From: CAIWHR01 sp963816925
Lineage (GTDB): Bacteria > Pseudomonadota > Gammaproteobacteria > Burkholderiales > Casimicrobiaceae
Reading direction: 5' to 3'
Length of the DNA stretch: 64,000 nucleotides
Assembly: GCA_963816925.1 (NCBI GenBank)
Contig: CAWFMY010000007.1
Coordinates: 62,001 to 126,000, forward strand
Part shown: positions 10,149 through 19,248 of the stretch, piece after piece
Position numbering within the stretch: the first letter of the stretch is position 1
Layout: each line of letters opens with the position of its first letter
Notes under the pieces: generated by a model
Databases searched by the model: none
The model's input: the letters and a program-made list of their open reading frames with translations, nothing else
What the model was told of the DNA's origin: nothing
Made by a program: the position numbers and the translations under genes

Positions 10149-10736
10149 TCATGGCAGATCCTCGGCGGGCGGAATATCAGGTCCGGACCCGTGACCCGTG
10201 GTCTTCGGCCGCACAGGTTTCAGCCCGGACCAGAACTCTTCGTTCGACTCGGCGGTCGCGAGCGAGATCGTCGCGTATCCGACGATTTGCGCCGGGGCGG
10301 AAACCATCACGACATGCGGAGCGACATTTCGCGAAATCACGCAGCCCGCGCCGACCACGGCGCCTTCGCCAATCCTGAGGATCTTGCCGCCGTTGCAAAG
10401 CACGACGGCTTGAGGTCCTATGAATGCTTCTCGTTCAATGATTACCTTCCCGGGGCCCTTGTTATGGGCGATGATCGTTGCCCGCATGCTGATCGCCGCG
10501 CCATCGTGAATCTCGACCATCTCGGGATACTCGCCGTCAATGAAGACGTCGTCTCCGATGAATACGCCGCGGCCGATCTTGACACCGCGCGCGCGATGAA
10601 GGAACGGACGCATGCTGGTGGCGCCCGGGCTCAGGCGCGCCACAAGGTGCAGCAGCCGATTCAGGACGCGTCTGAAAATCGATTTTCTCGACGGTCGCAG
10701 TCGGGCTGATTCGACGGGCGGTATCATCAATGACAC
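10149..10736 (-). CDS. Left-handed beta-helix acyltransferase (hexapeptide repeat)
   Basis: A 195-residue protein with a short basic N-terminal segment and then hexapeptide repeats (VKIGRGVFIGDDVFIDG, IGPQAVVLCNGGKILRIG, EGAVVGAGCVISRNV), the fold of WcaF/LacA-type O-acetyltransferases. It is the first gene of the leftward operon that continues with VOC, KAS III, ACP, FabZ-like and FabL-like genes. It may O-acetylate a sugar, or transfer the acyl chain built by the operon. The tail beyond the helix is Pro-rich and not conserved. Confidence 0.75.
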   Translation of the reverse strand: MSLMIPPVESARLRPSRKSIFRRVLNRLLHLVARLSPGATSMRPFLHRARGVKIGRGVFIGDDVFIDGEYPEMVEIHDGAAISMRATIIAHNKGPGKVIIEREAFIGPQAVVLCNGGKILRIGEGAVVGAGCVISRNVAPHVVMVSAPAQIVGYATISLATAESNEEFWSGLKPVRPKTTGHGSGPDIPPAEDLP

Positions 10737-10884
10737 GAGTACCGGTATCGGCGGTCCGGTCGGTGGGCGAATCGTCTATTGTAAGGCGCCGGAGTCTCGC
10801 GGTGAACGACTGTGCGACCGACGGAACGATCGCGCTCCTTTGAATATGACCGGCGACGCGGGCGACCATTCTCCGTATGTGTCG

Positions 10885-10905
10885 TTGTCATGGTGTGCAT
10901 GACAA
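10885..10905. promoter_or_regulatory. Perfect inverted repeat in divergent promoter region
   Basis: TTGTCATG and CATGACAA form perfect 8-base arms around a 5-base spacer. The site lies between the leftward acyltransferase operon (start 10736) and the rightward N-acetyltransferase (start 11036). Such a site in a divergent intergenic region suggests an operator for a dimeric regulator. No regulator gene is visible in the window. Confidence 0.4.
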
Positions 10906-11035
10906 AAATGATGCGTCGGTTTTGCTGTTCTTCAGCGATGTGGACTGGTATAAACACATCTTGACAGAAGCTGGCGTGGGCACACGCGATCCATGTCCAG
11001 GCGCACGATTCGATGAGTTCCCGGAGACAGCGGTA

Positions 11036-11536
11036 ATGCCGATTTCGGACACGGTCGTTCTTGGCAAGGACGTCAACATATTCCAGCCCAGCCTGGTGAA
11101 TCTCTACGGCTGCTCGATCGGCGACGAAACGAAGATCGGGGCGTTCGTGGAGGTGCAGAAGAACGCTTCGATCGGAGCCCGCTGCAAGATCTCTTCGCAC
11201 TCGTTCATCTGCGAGGGCGTCGTCATCGAGGATGAAGTATTCGTTGGTCACGGCGTGATGTTCATCAACGATCGCTATCCTCGCGCGACCAATCCAGACG
11301 GTGCCCTGCAAACCGAATCGAATTGGAAGCTCGAAGGCACCATCGTCAAGCGCGCTGCATCGATCGGCAGTGGCGCGACGATACTGTGCGGAGTGACGAT
11401 TGGCGTTGGTGCGTTGGTTGGCGCCGGGGCGGTGGTGAACGAGGACGTACCGGATTACGCCATCAGTCGCCGGCGTGCCGGCGCGCAATATCGGCGACAC
11501 GCGAAAGCAACGGTAGAATTGCCTTCGCTGAAGTGA
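11036..11536 (+). CDS. WbpD/WlbB-like sugar N-acetyltransferase (C-terminal frameshift)
   Basis: Hexapeptide-repeat protein beginning at ATG 11036 (MPISDTVVLGKDVNIF). The core includes VNLYGCSIGDETKIGAFVEV, SSHSFICEGV and GHGVMFINDRYPR, closely matching UDP-2-acetamido-3-amino-2,3-dideoxy-glucuronate N-acetyltransferases (WbpD, WlbB). Near 11465 one extra A shifts the frame. Without it the sequence reads IVAGVPARNIGDTRKQR and stops at 11516, a standard family ending, so the 11536 stop is probably an artefact. It is followed by the Gfo/Idh dehydrogenase and DegT aminotransferase expected for the same pathway. The exact sugar (GlcA or another configuration) is not determinable. Confidence 0.8.
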   Translation: MPISDTVVLGKDVNIFQPSLVNLYGCSIGDETKIGAFVEVQKNASIGARCKISSHSFICEGVVIEDEVFVGHGVMFINDRYPRATNPDGALQTESNWKLEGTIVKRAASIGSGATILCGVTIGVGALVGAGAVVNEDVPDYAISRRRAGAQYRRHAKATVELPSLK

Positions 11537-11741
11537 GCATTTGCGGTAGACTTTTACGTTGGGAGTTCGTTGGCCCGACGGTAATGTGCCACGACGGTTG
11601 AGTCGTTGCCCGTATGTCGCGCATTCCACAGCTTGGCGCATGCGCGCGCATCGAATTGGTGCGCGGACTTGGGGGCGCCAATACCTACAAATCGACGAGA
11701 TCCCGAGAGGACAGGATTTTGTATTTACCGAAGGCAATGCA

Positions 11742-12770
11742 ATGATCAACATCGGCGTTATCGGCTATGGCTACTGGGGCCCGAACCTGGTTCGCAATTT
11801 CTCGGAACTGGATGATGCCGCCGTCGTCGCCGTCGCGGACCTCGATACGGCAAAACTCGATGTGGTGCAGCGTCGGTATCCCGCCACGCGGACGACGACC
11901 GATTGGCAGGAACTGCTGGCCGACCCGACGATAGACGTGCTCGCAGTCGCAACGCCAGTCAGCACCCATTTCGAAATTGGCATGGCCGCGCTCAAGGCGG
12001 GCAAGCACCTGTGGCTCGAAAAGCCCATGACCGAAACGTCGCTGCAGGCGCGCAAGCTCGTCGACGAAGCCGCAAAACGCGGGCTCGTACTGTTCGTCGA
12101 TCACACGTTCATCTACACCGGCGCGGTGCGCAAAATGGGCGAGATCATCAAGGCAGGCGATCTTGGCCGCGTTTTCTACTATGATTCGACTCGGGTCAAT
12201 CTCGGGCTTTTTCAAAGGGACGTGAGCGTTATCGCCGACCTCGCGGTGCATGACTTCTCTATCCTGGACTACCTGCTCGGCGAGCACCCGACCGCGGTCT
12301 CCGCCAGTGGCACCAACCACTTCCCCGGAACGCCGGAAAATCTCGCTTACATCACCCTATTCTATGGGTCGGGAACAATCGCGCACATCAACGTGAGCTG
12401 GCTCGCACCAGTCAAGGTTCGACAGATCCTGATCGGCGGCAGCAAGAAAATGATCATCTACGACGATCTCGAGCCAAGCGAGAAGATCAAGGTCTACGAC
12501 AAGGGCGTGAGCTTTACCGACGATCCCAAGCAGATACTCGAGATGCGCGTGGGATACCGTACCGGCGACATGCTGGCTCCGAAACTTGCCGCAACCGAAG
12601 CACTGGCGGTCGGGGGCGAGCATTTCCTCGATTGCATTAGGAAAAAGACCATCCCGCAGACTGACGGCCGTCTCGGGCTCCGTGTCGTGGAGCTCATCGA
12701 GGCCGCGACGAGCTCGATGCGTGGCAAGGGCGAAACCGTCTACATTCAAAAGGAAAGGAAAAAATCGTGA
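11742..12770 (+). CDS. Gfo/Idh/MocA-family sugar dehydrogenase (WbpB/WlbA-like)
   Basis: NAD(P)-dependent oxidoreductase of 342 residues starting at ATG 11742 (MINIGVIGYGYWGPNLVRNF); a longer upstream open frame is not conserved. The Rossmann motif GYGYWG and the EKP motif (HLWLEKPM) are intact, and a VDHTFIY block follows. This subfamily (WbpB/WlbA) oxidises the C3 hydroxyl of UDP-GlcNAcA to the 3-keto sugar, which the next gene aminates. The stop overlaps the GTG start of the aminotransferase (GTGA), supporting one operon. Confidence 0.85.
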   Translation: MINIGVIGYGYWGPNLVRNFSELDDAAVVAVADLDTAKLDVVQRRYPATRTTTDWQELLADPTIDVLAVATPVSTHFEIGMAALKAGKHLWLEKPMTETSLQARKLVDEAAKRGLVLFVDHTFIYTGAVRKMGEIIKAGDLGRVFYYDSTRVNLGLFQRDVSVIADLAVHDFSILDYLLGEHPTAVSASGTNHFPGTPENLAYITLFYGSGTIAHINVSWLAPVKVRQILIGGSKKMIIYDDLEPSEKIKVYDKGVSFTDDPKQILEMRVGYRTGDMLAPKLAATEALAVGGEHFLDCIRKKTIPQTDGRLGLRVVELIEAATSSMRGKGETVYIQKERKKS

Positions 12771-13901
12771 TTCCCTTTGTCGACCTGAAGGCGCAGTACG
12801 CCTCTATTCGCGATGAGATCACACCTGCTATTCAGGGCGTGCTCGACAGCTGCCAGTTCACCCTGGGTCCAGAGGTCGCCAAATTCGAGGAAGAATTCGC
12901 CGCCTATAGCGGAGCGAAGACCGGCATCGGCGTCAACAACGGAACCAGCGCGCTCCATTTGTCCCTGCTTGCGGCCGGTATCGGCCCTGGGGATGAGGTC
13001 ATCACCATTCCATTCACGTTCGTCGCCACGGTCTCCGCCATTCACTACACCGGCGCGAAAACGGTCTTCGTCGATATCGACCCCAAGTACCTTCACGATC
13101 GACCCCGGCGCGATCGCTGCCGCAATTACGCCGCGCACCAAGGCCATCATCCCGGTGCATCTTTATGGCCAGCCGGCGGACATGGATCCGATCATGGAGA
13201 TCGCGAGGCGTCGCGGCCTGATCGTAATCGAGGATGCGGCACAGGCACACGGGGCCGAATACAAGGGGCGTCGCGCCGGCAGCATTGGCGACATGGGGTG
13301 TTTCAGCTTCTACCCGGGCAAGAATCTCGGTGCCTACGGCGAGGGCGGCATGGTGGTGACGAGCAATCCCTCGTTCACGCGTACGATCCGAATGCTGCGT
13401 GACTGGGGTGCTGAGAAGAAGTACGAGCATGTGCTCAAGGGTTACAACTATCGTCTCGAGGGCATCCAGGGGGCAATTCTGAGAGTCAAGCTGCGCCATC
13501 TGGAGGCCTGGACCGAAGGACGCCGTCGAGCGGCCGCGTGCTACAACCGCCTCCTGGCGCAAAGTGGCGTGCGAACGCCGGAGGCAATGTCTTACGCTCG
13601 GCACGTGTATCACGTGTATGCGATACGAACAACGCAGCGGAAGGCATGGCAGGAAGCGCTGACACAGCGTGGTATCCAGAGCGGAATTCACTATCCGATT
13701 CCGGTGCATCTGCTGCCGGCTTTCGCCGATCTCGGATATCGTGCCGGCGACTTTCCGCACTCGGAGAGCGCCGCGAACGAAGTCCTTTCTCTGCCCATGT
13801 TTCCCGAGCTGACCGACGCGCAATGCGCCGAGGTTGCCGGAGTCGTGCGCGAATTGGCTGCTGGCGAGAAGGAATCTTTGAGCCTGACAAGCGCCGACTA
13901 G
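12767..13901 (+). CDS. DegT/DnrJ/EryC1 sugar aminotransferase (WbpE/WlbC-like; one frameshift)
   Basis: PLP enzyme of 377 residues once one extra base near 13095 is removed. The N-terminal frame shows IPFVDLKAQYASI, TLGPEVAKFEEEFAAY and GVNNGTSALHLSL. The second frame shows VIEDAAQAHGAEYKG, SFYPGKNLGAYGEGG with the PLP-binding Lys, and GIHYPIPVHL near the end. It would transaminate the 3-keto sugar made by the preceding dehydrogenase before N-acetylation by the WbpD-like protein. GTG start overlaps the previous stop. Confidence 0.85.
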
Positions 13902-14033
13902 CGCGACCCGCCGCTCCAGGGCGGGAGGACAGCGACGCTTGGCCGGACAGGCGCGGACAACGACTGCCGGCGGCAGTCAATCGTTCGCCGGCGAGTCAAT
14001 GTCTCGATCTGCGGCACCTAGGTGCTCCATAGC

Positions 14034-15580
14034 ATGCTCGTCCAGAATTTGCTCGAGTCAAGCGTCGAAAGGTGGCCCGACAAGACGGCCCTCATATTTG
14101 GCGTGCGAACGACTTCGTATGTTCAACTCGAAGCGATGGCGAACCGACTCGCCAACGCGCTGCGCGACCAAGGCATCCGGCGCGGCGAGCGTGTAGTCAT
14201 CTACCTCGACAACCGACCCGAGACGGTCGTTGCGATGTTTGCAGTGCTCAAGGCGGATGCCGTGCTGGTGATCGCCAATCGCGCGACGAAGGAACGCAAG
14301 CTCGCGTATATCGCCGCGAACTGTGGCGCGGTGGCGATGATCTCCGATGCTCGCGCCGTGCGTTCATGGCAGGGGCCGATGCTGCAAATGCTTCCGCGAC
14401 TGAAGCTGCTCGTGGCGACAGATTTGCCCATCTCCGGCGACCAGACGACTGCTGCCAACGTGCTGCGCTGGGAGGCGTTGCAGGAAGCGTTTCCAGCGGG
14501 CCGCCATCACAGCGGAATACCGACCTCGACCTCGCGGCCCTCGTCTACACGTCCGGGTACGACCGGTGAACCCAAGGGGGTGATGGCGGATCATGCCAGC
14601 ATGACCTTCGCGACGGGTGCCATCGCTCGCTATCTGGGAAATCAGCGAGCACGGATGTGGTGTCTGAATGCGCTGTCGCTTTCCTTCAACTACGGTCTCT
14701 ACCAGGTCCTGACGACGTTTCAAGTCGCGGGGAACGCTGTTCTCCTCGAGAAGTCGTTCGTCGTTCCCGTCGCAGATCCTGAGGCGTATCGGGGAACATC
14801 GCGTGACGGGGTTTCCGGGCGTCCCGACCATGTTCGCAACACTTCTGCAACTGGACCTGGCCCCGTACGATCTGTCCAGCCTGCGTTACTCACGAATGCC
14901 GCCGCCGCGTTGTCGCCAACCACATTCGGGAGCTTCGCCGAAAGCTTCCGCAACGTCGCAGATCTATTCGATGTACGGGATGACGGAACTGGTTCGCACG
15001 TCTGTACCTGCCGCCGCAGTGGATCGACGCCAAGCCGGCATCGGTCGGCGTGGCCATTCCCGGTACGGAAGTCTGGATCGAGGACGCTCCGGACAGCGCT
15101 TGGGCCCCGGAGCAGTCGGGGAACTGGTCGTTCGCGGGCCGCAATGTCATGCTGGGCTACTGGGAATCTCCCGAGGCAACCGCCGCCAGGTTTCGTCCGG
15201 GCCACTGCCGGGCGAGCGGCTGTGCTATACCGGGAGATCTGTTCCGGTCTGACGCGGACGGCTGCATGTACTTTGTGGGGCGCAAGGACGACATCATCAA
15301 GAGCCGGGGCGAGAAGATCGCGCCGAAGGAGATCGAGGACGTCCTGCACGAGCTCGCCGGTGTTGCCGAGGCGGTCGTGGTCGGGGTTGCCGGACCCTGC
15401 TCTCGGACAAGCGGTAAAGGCAGTCGTGGTTCGCAGCGATCCCAGATCTCGACGCGACCACGGTGCTCGCGCACTGCAAGACGGCATCTCGAGGATTTCA
15501 TGATTCCGAAGCTCGTCGAGTTTCGCGAATCGTTACCACGTTCGCCCTCGGGCAAGGTGCGCAAGGAGGAGCTGATTTAG
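14034..15580 (+). CDS. AMP-forming acyl-CoA/acyl-ACP ligase (several frameshifts)
   Basis: Adenylate-forming ligase of about 515 residues, with its conserved blocks scattered over three frames. Seen in order are WPDKTALIFGVR, GDQTTAANVLRW, a damaged P-loop ending TTGEPKGVMADH, YSMYGMTE (the A5-type motif), GDLFRSDADGCMYFVGRKDD, IKSRGEKIAPKEIEDVLHE, and PRSPSGKVRKEELI with the catalytic Lys. At least four single-base shifts occur, densest between 14520 and 15430. Start chosen at ATG 14034 (MLVQNLLESS). Downstream AsnB, NadE-like and ACP genes overlap one another, so the ligase probably loads an acid onto the ACP or CoA for that pathway. Substrate unknown. Confidence 0.7.
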
Positions 15581-17593
15581 TGTGCGGAATCGCAGGCTTC
15601 CTGGGGACCCGCGGACTGCCGTCCGACGCGGAGGATCGAACGCGAGCGCATGCTTGCCGCCATCCGCTATCGTGGTCCGGACGAGTTCGGGATCTACCTC
15701 GACGAAGAAGTCGCTCTGGGAAGCGTTCGCCTCAGCGATCGTCGATCTCGCAGGCGGCCAGCAGCCGATCGCCAACGAGGACGAGTCGCTGTGGATCGTC
15801 TTCAATGGTGAAATTTTCAATCACGTCGAGCTTCGTCCGGAACTCGAAGCGCTCGGCCATCGCTTTGCAGACGCATTCGGACACCGAAGTCGTGCTGCAT
15901 CTCTTCGAGGAGACTGGGGACCGGATGCCTTTCACGGCTCAATGGGCAATTTGCCTTCGCCATCTGGGATACCCGCGAGCGGAGTCTCTTCCTCGCCCGG
16001 GATCGCATGGGCGAACGACCGTTGTTCTACACCTGGCATCGATGGAACACTCTATTTCGGGTCGGAGGTCAAGGCGCTTCTTCAATGGCGCACCGATCGA
16101 TGCCGAAATCGACCATGCATCGCTGTGCGATGTGTTCACGTTCTGGTCGCCGTTGCCGGGGCGATCGATCTTCCGTGGAATTTCCGAGATTCCAGCCGGG
16201 CCATTTTCTCGTGGCGAGCCACGAGACCGTCTCGCATCCGAACGATATTGGCAGATCGGTTGGACGGAGATGACGGACTGTCACGGTCGCGAATCCTGTC
16301 TCGAGGAGGCCGCCGCGGAGGAACTCGAGCGCTTGCTGGTGGACTCGATCAGGGTTCGGCTTCGGGCTGATGTTCCGGTTGGCGTGTACCTCAGCGGAGG
16401 ACTGGATTCGTCGACGATTGCGGCTGATTGTTCGCAGTCAGAGGTCGAATCTGGTCCATGATTTCTCCGTCGCGTTTACCGATGCCGGTTACGACGAACG
16501 CGACTATCAGCGAAGCATCGCGCAGCATCTGGGCGTCGAGCATCATGTGCTCGAGATCACTCACGCGGATATCGGGCGAGCCTTTCCGGATGCGGTCTGG
16601 CACATGGAAGTACCGACGTTGCGTACCGCGCCGGTTCCGATGTTCCTGCTGTCCAAGTCGGGTTCGCGCCGAAGGCCTGAAGGTCGTGCTCACCGGCGAG
16701 GGCGCCGACGAGATCTTTGCCGGCTACGATATCTTCAAGGAGGCTAAGGTGCGGGCGTTCTGGGCACGCGAACCGCATTCGCGCTGCCGACCGCTGCTTC
16801 TCAATCGATTGCATCCGGAAGTCTTCGCCGATGTGCCACTAGGTCAGTCGTACCTCACGGCGTTCTTCGGTCAGGATTTGACGGATGTCGGCGCGCCGGA
16901 CTATTCGCATGCCATTCGCTGGCGCAACACGCGGCGAACGTGGCGCTTTCTGAGCGACGACGTGACCAATGGCACAGGACTCCGCCACGCGCCGCCATTG
17001 CCGGTGGGTTGCCGGAGAGTTTCGCCAGTTGGGGCGTAGTGGAACGCGCCCAGTTCCTGGAGATGAGCATCTTTCTTCCGCAATATCTCCTGTCGTCGCA
17101 GGGAGATCGTGTCGCGATGGCGCATTCGATCGAGGGGCGATATCCGTTCCTCGATCCACGCCTCGTGGAATTCGCGAATCGCCTGCCGGCACGTCTCAAG
17201 CTGAGGGGGCTGCGCGAGAAATACTTGCTGCGAAAAGTGGCACGCAAATTTCTGCCTGAGCGAATAGTGGAGCGCAGAAAGCGCGCCTATCGCGCACCGA
17301 TCCATCGAAGTTTTTTCCCCGAGACCAAGCTTGACTATGTCGATGCGTTGCTGGAGGAGGGCGCGCTACGGCGGAGCGGTTACTTCAAGCCCGATGTCGT
17401 AAGGCAGCTTCGCGCCAAGCTGGAACACGGGAAGCGGCTGGGTGAAACCGACGACATGGCGCTTTCCGGTATCATTTCCACCCAGCTGTTGCATGAACAG
17501 TTCATACGTGGCTTTCGCATGGCTGATCCGACGGTGCTCGGAACAACCGGAAAGATCATCCATCGCACTCTGCATGGAAAGAAACTGCCGTGA
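15580..17593 (+). CDS. Asparagine synthase (glutamine-hydrolysing)-like amidotransferase (many frameshifts)
   Basis: AsnB-type enzyme of about 670 residues. It starts at a GTG that shares its G with the TAG of the ligase gene, giving V/M-CGIAGFLG with the nucleophilic Cys2 of class II glutamine amidotransferases. Further blocks lie in different frames: IRYRGPDEFG, LWIVFNGEIFNH, RDRMGERPLFY, the synthetase PP-loop GVYLSGGLDSST, VVLTGEGADEIFAGY and RVAMAHSIEGRYPFLD. I count at least six frame changes, but no conserved block is missing. It makes an amide from Gln ammonia or activates a carboxylate. With the flanking ligase, NadE-like protein and ACP, it may act on a carrier-bound acid rather than free Asp. 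Confidence 0.75.
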
Positions 17594-18600
17594 CTTTTTC
17601 CAAGGAGTCCATCCGGATCGATCCGGCCGTCGAGACGGAGCGTATCGTCAGCAATTTGCGGCGCGTCGCTCGTGGTGAAATGAAGCGGGCAGGCGGCATC
17701 GTCGGCATCAGCGGCGGCGTTGATTCGTCTGTCGTGCTGGCACTCGCGGTCCGGGCATTCGGCGCCGATAGGGTGGTCGCCCTCGTCATGCCGGAACGAG
17801 ATTCGGAGCCCCTGAGCGCGCGACTCGCACAGCCGCTTGCAACGAAGTTCGGCGTCGTAACGGTGGTGGAAGACATTACGCAGGCGCTCGACGGCCTGCG
17901 GTGTTACGCGCGGCGCGACGAGGCGGTTCGCCGGATCTTTCCGCACTATGATGCCGCGGCCGGATATCTGATGAAAATCGGGCTGCCGCCCAATCTGCTG
18001 GACAAGGACTCGTTCAACGCGTTTCAGGTGACGATTGTCGCCCCGGATGGAACTGCTTCGACCAAACCGCTGCCCGCTGCCGAGTTCCTGCAAATCGTTG
18101 CCGCATCAAATCTCAAGCAGCGCACGCGAATGGAGATGCTCTACTACCATGCGGAGTCGCGGAATTTCGCCGTCATCGGAACCACCAACAAGAACGAGCA
18201 CGATCTGGGATTCTTCGTGAAATTCGGCGATGGAGGCGCCGACGTAATGGCTATCCGCCATCTCTACAAGTCGCAGATCTACCAACTCGCTGAATACCTC
18301 GACATCCCCGAGGCCATCCGGCGCCGTGCTCCGACCACCGATACGTACAGCGCCCCGTGCGACCAGACCGAGTTCTTCTTTCGCATGCCCTTCGAGGTAC
18401 TCGACCTCCTCTGGCACGGATGGGAAACGCGGGCGCCTTCGTCTGCCGTTGCGGCAGCCACTGGCCTGACCGAGACCCAGGTGGCGATGGCGTCCAGGGA
18501 TTTCGCGCGCAAGAAACGCGCGACGGACTACCTACGCATGGCGCCCGTGCCGCTCGATCAGCGCTTGCAGCCGACAAACGATGAAGGTGCCGTGCAATGA
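17590..18600 (+). CDS. NAD(+) synthase (NadE)-like amide-forming enzyme
   Basis: ATP-pyrophosphatase of 336 residues starting at a GTG overlapping the AsnB stop (GTGA). The PP-loop GIVGISGGVDSSVVLALA, a VVALVMPERDSEPLS region, and GTTNKNEHDLGFFVKFGDGG are hallmarks of the NadE synthetase domain. There is no N-terminal glutaminase (nitrilase) domain, so it is the ammonia-dependent type. Its position inside the ligase/AsnB/ACP operon, rather than with nicotinate genes, suggests a NadE paralogue recruited for another amidation. Ordinary NAD synthesis cannot be excluded. Confidence 0.8.
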   Translation: MTFSKESIRIDPAVETERIVSNLRRVARGEMKRAGGIVGISGGVDSSVVLALAVRAFGADRVVALVMPERDSEPLSARLAQPLATKFGVVTVVEDITQALDGLRCYARRDEAVRRIFPHYDAAAGYLMKIGLPPNLLDKDSFNAFQVTIVAPDGTASTKPLPAAEFLQIVAASNLKQRTRMEMLYYHAESRNFAVIGTTNKNEHDLGFFVKFGDGGADVMAIRHLYKSQIYQLAEYLDIPEAIRRRAPTTDTYSAPCDQTEFFFRMPFEVLDLLWHGWETRAPSSAVAAATGLTETQVAMASRDFARKKRATDYLRMAPVPLDQRLQPTNDEGAVQ

Positions 18601-18881
18601 CCAGCAATCTGACGGACGAAGCAGTGCCGGCCAGTATTCGCGAATTCATCGCGAAGGAACTCCTGTTCAGCCCGGATGGGTTTCGCTATTCCGACGATAC
18701 TTCGTTCCTGGAGGAGGGCATCGTCGATTCGCTGGGCGTCATGGAGCTCGTCGGATTCGTGCAGCAGACGTTCGGTTTTCTTGTGGACCAGGATGAAGTC
18801 GTCCCCGAAAACTTTGGATCGGTTGCCTTGCTGACGGCTTTCGTGAGGCGCAAGCGGAGCGCGGCAAGCTCTAACGCCTAG
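18597..18881 (+). CDS. Acyl carrier protein (second ACP)
   Basis: A 94-residue acidic protein starting at an ATG that overlaps the NadE-like stop (ATGA). The 4'-phosphopantetheine site is GIVDSLGVMELVGFV, with Ser of the DSL motif. The following helix (DEVVPENFGSVALLTAFV) fits a carrier protein. The tail RRKRSAASSNA is basic. Tight coupling to the upstream ligase, AsnB and NadE-like genes makes it the likely carrier for the acid being activated and amidated. Confidence 0.85.
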   Translation: MTSNLTDEAVPASIREFIAKELLFSPDGFRYSDDTSFLEEGIVDSLGVMELVGFVQQTFGFLVDQDEVVPENFGSVALLTAFVRRKRSAASSNA

Positions 18882-19248
18882 GAAGTGCCACGATGCGCGG
18901 GGGTGGCGACTGGCGCACCTGCGTTGACACCGCGGGCGAATCGCCGCCATGCTTGGAATGTCGGCTGGGGTTGACCTGTTTGGCGGGGAACCAGCGGGAC
19001 GCGGCCTGCCCTAAAATGTGCGGTCCCGGCGCCTTGGTACCGTTTGCCACCGATAAATGCCGTTCGAGGCGGCCGAGCAGGGTTCAAGACGGCGCCAGGC
19101 GGTCTTGACACTGCCAATCGCCACAGGCGGATTTATCTGTTCGACATCAATCGCTTACCAACGCAATGCACCGTAAGACTCGGGCTGAACTGCCCGAGGC
19201 AAACGCGGCGGGCCACGGAATCGCGAGGTCGGTCGTGCAAGGGCACAC
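18882..19248. other. Intergenic upstream of the secreted-protein array
   Basis: A 367-base gap before the first DUF4038 gene. It contains a TTGACA hexamer at 19105-19110 but no well-spaced -10. I see no riboswitch like the one at 29.2 kb. Nothing else is recognisable. Confidence 0.35.
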
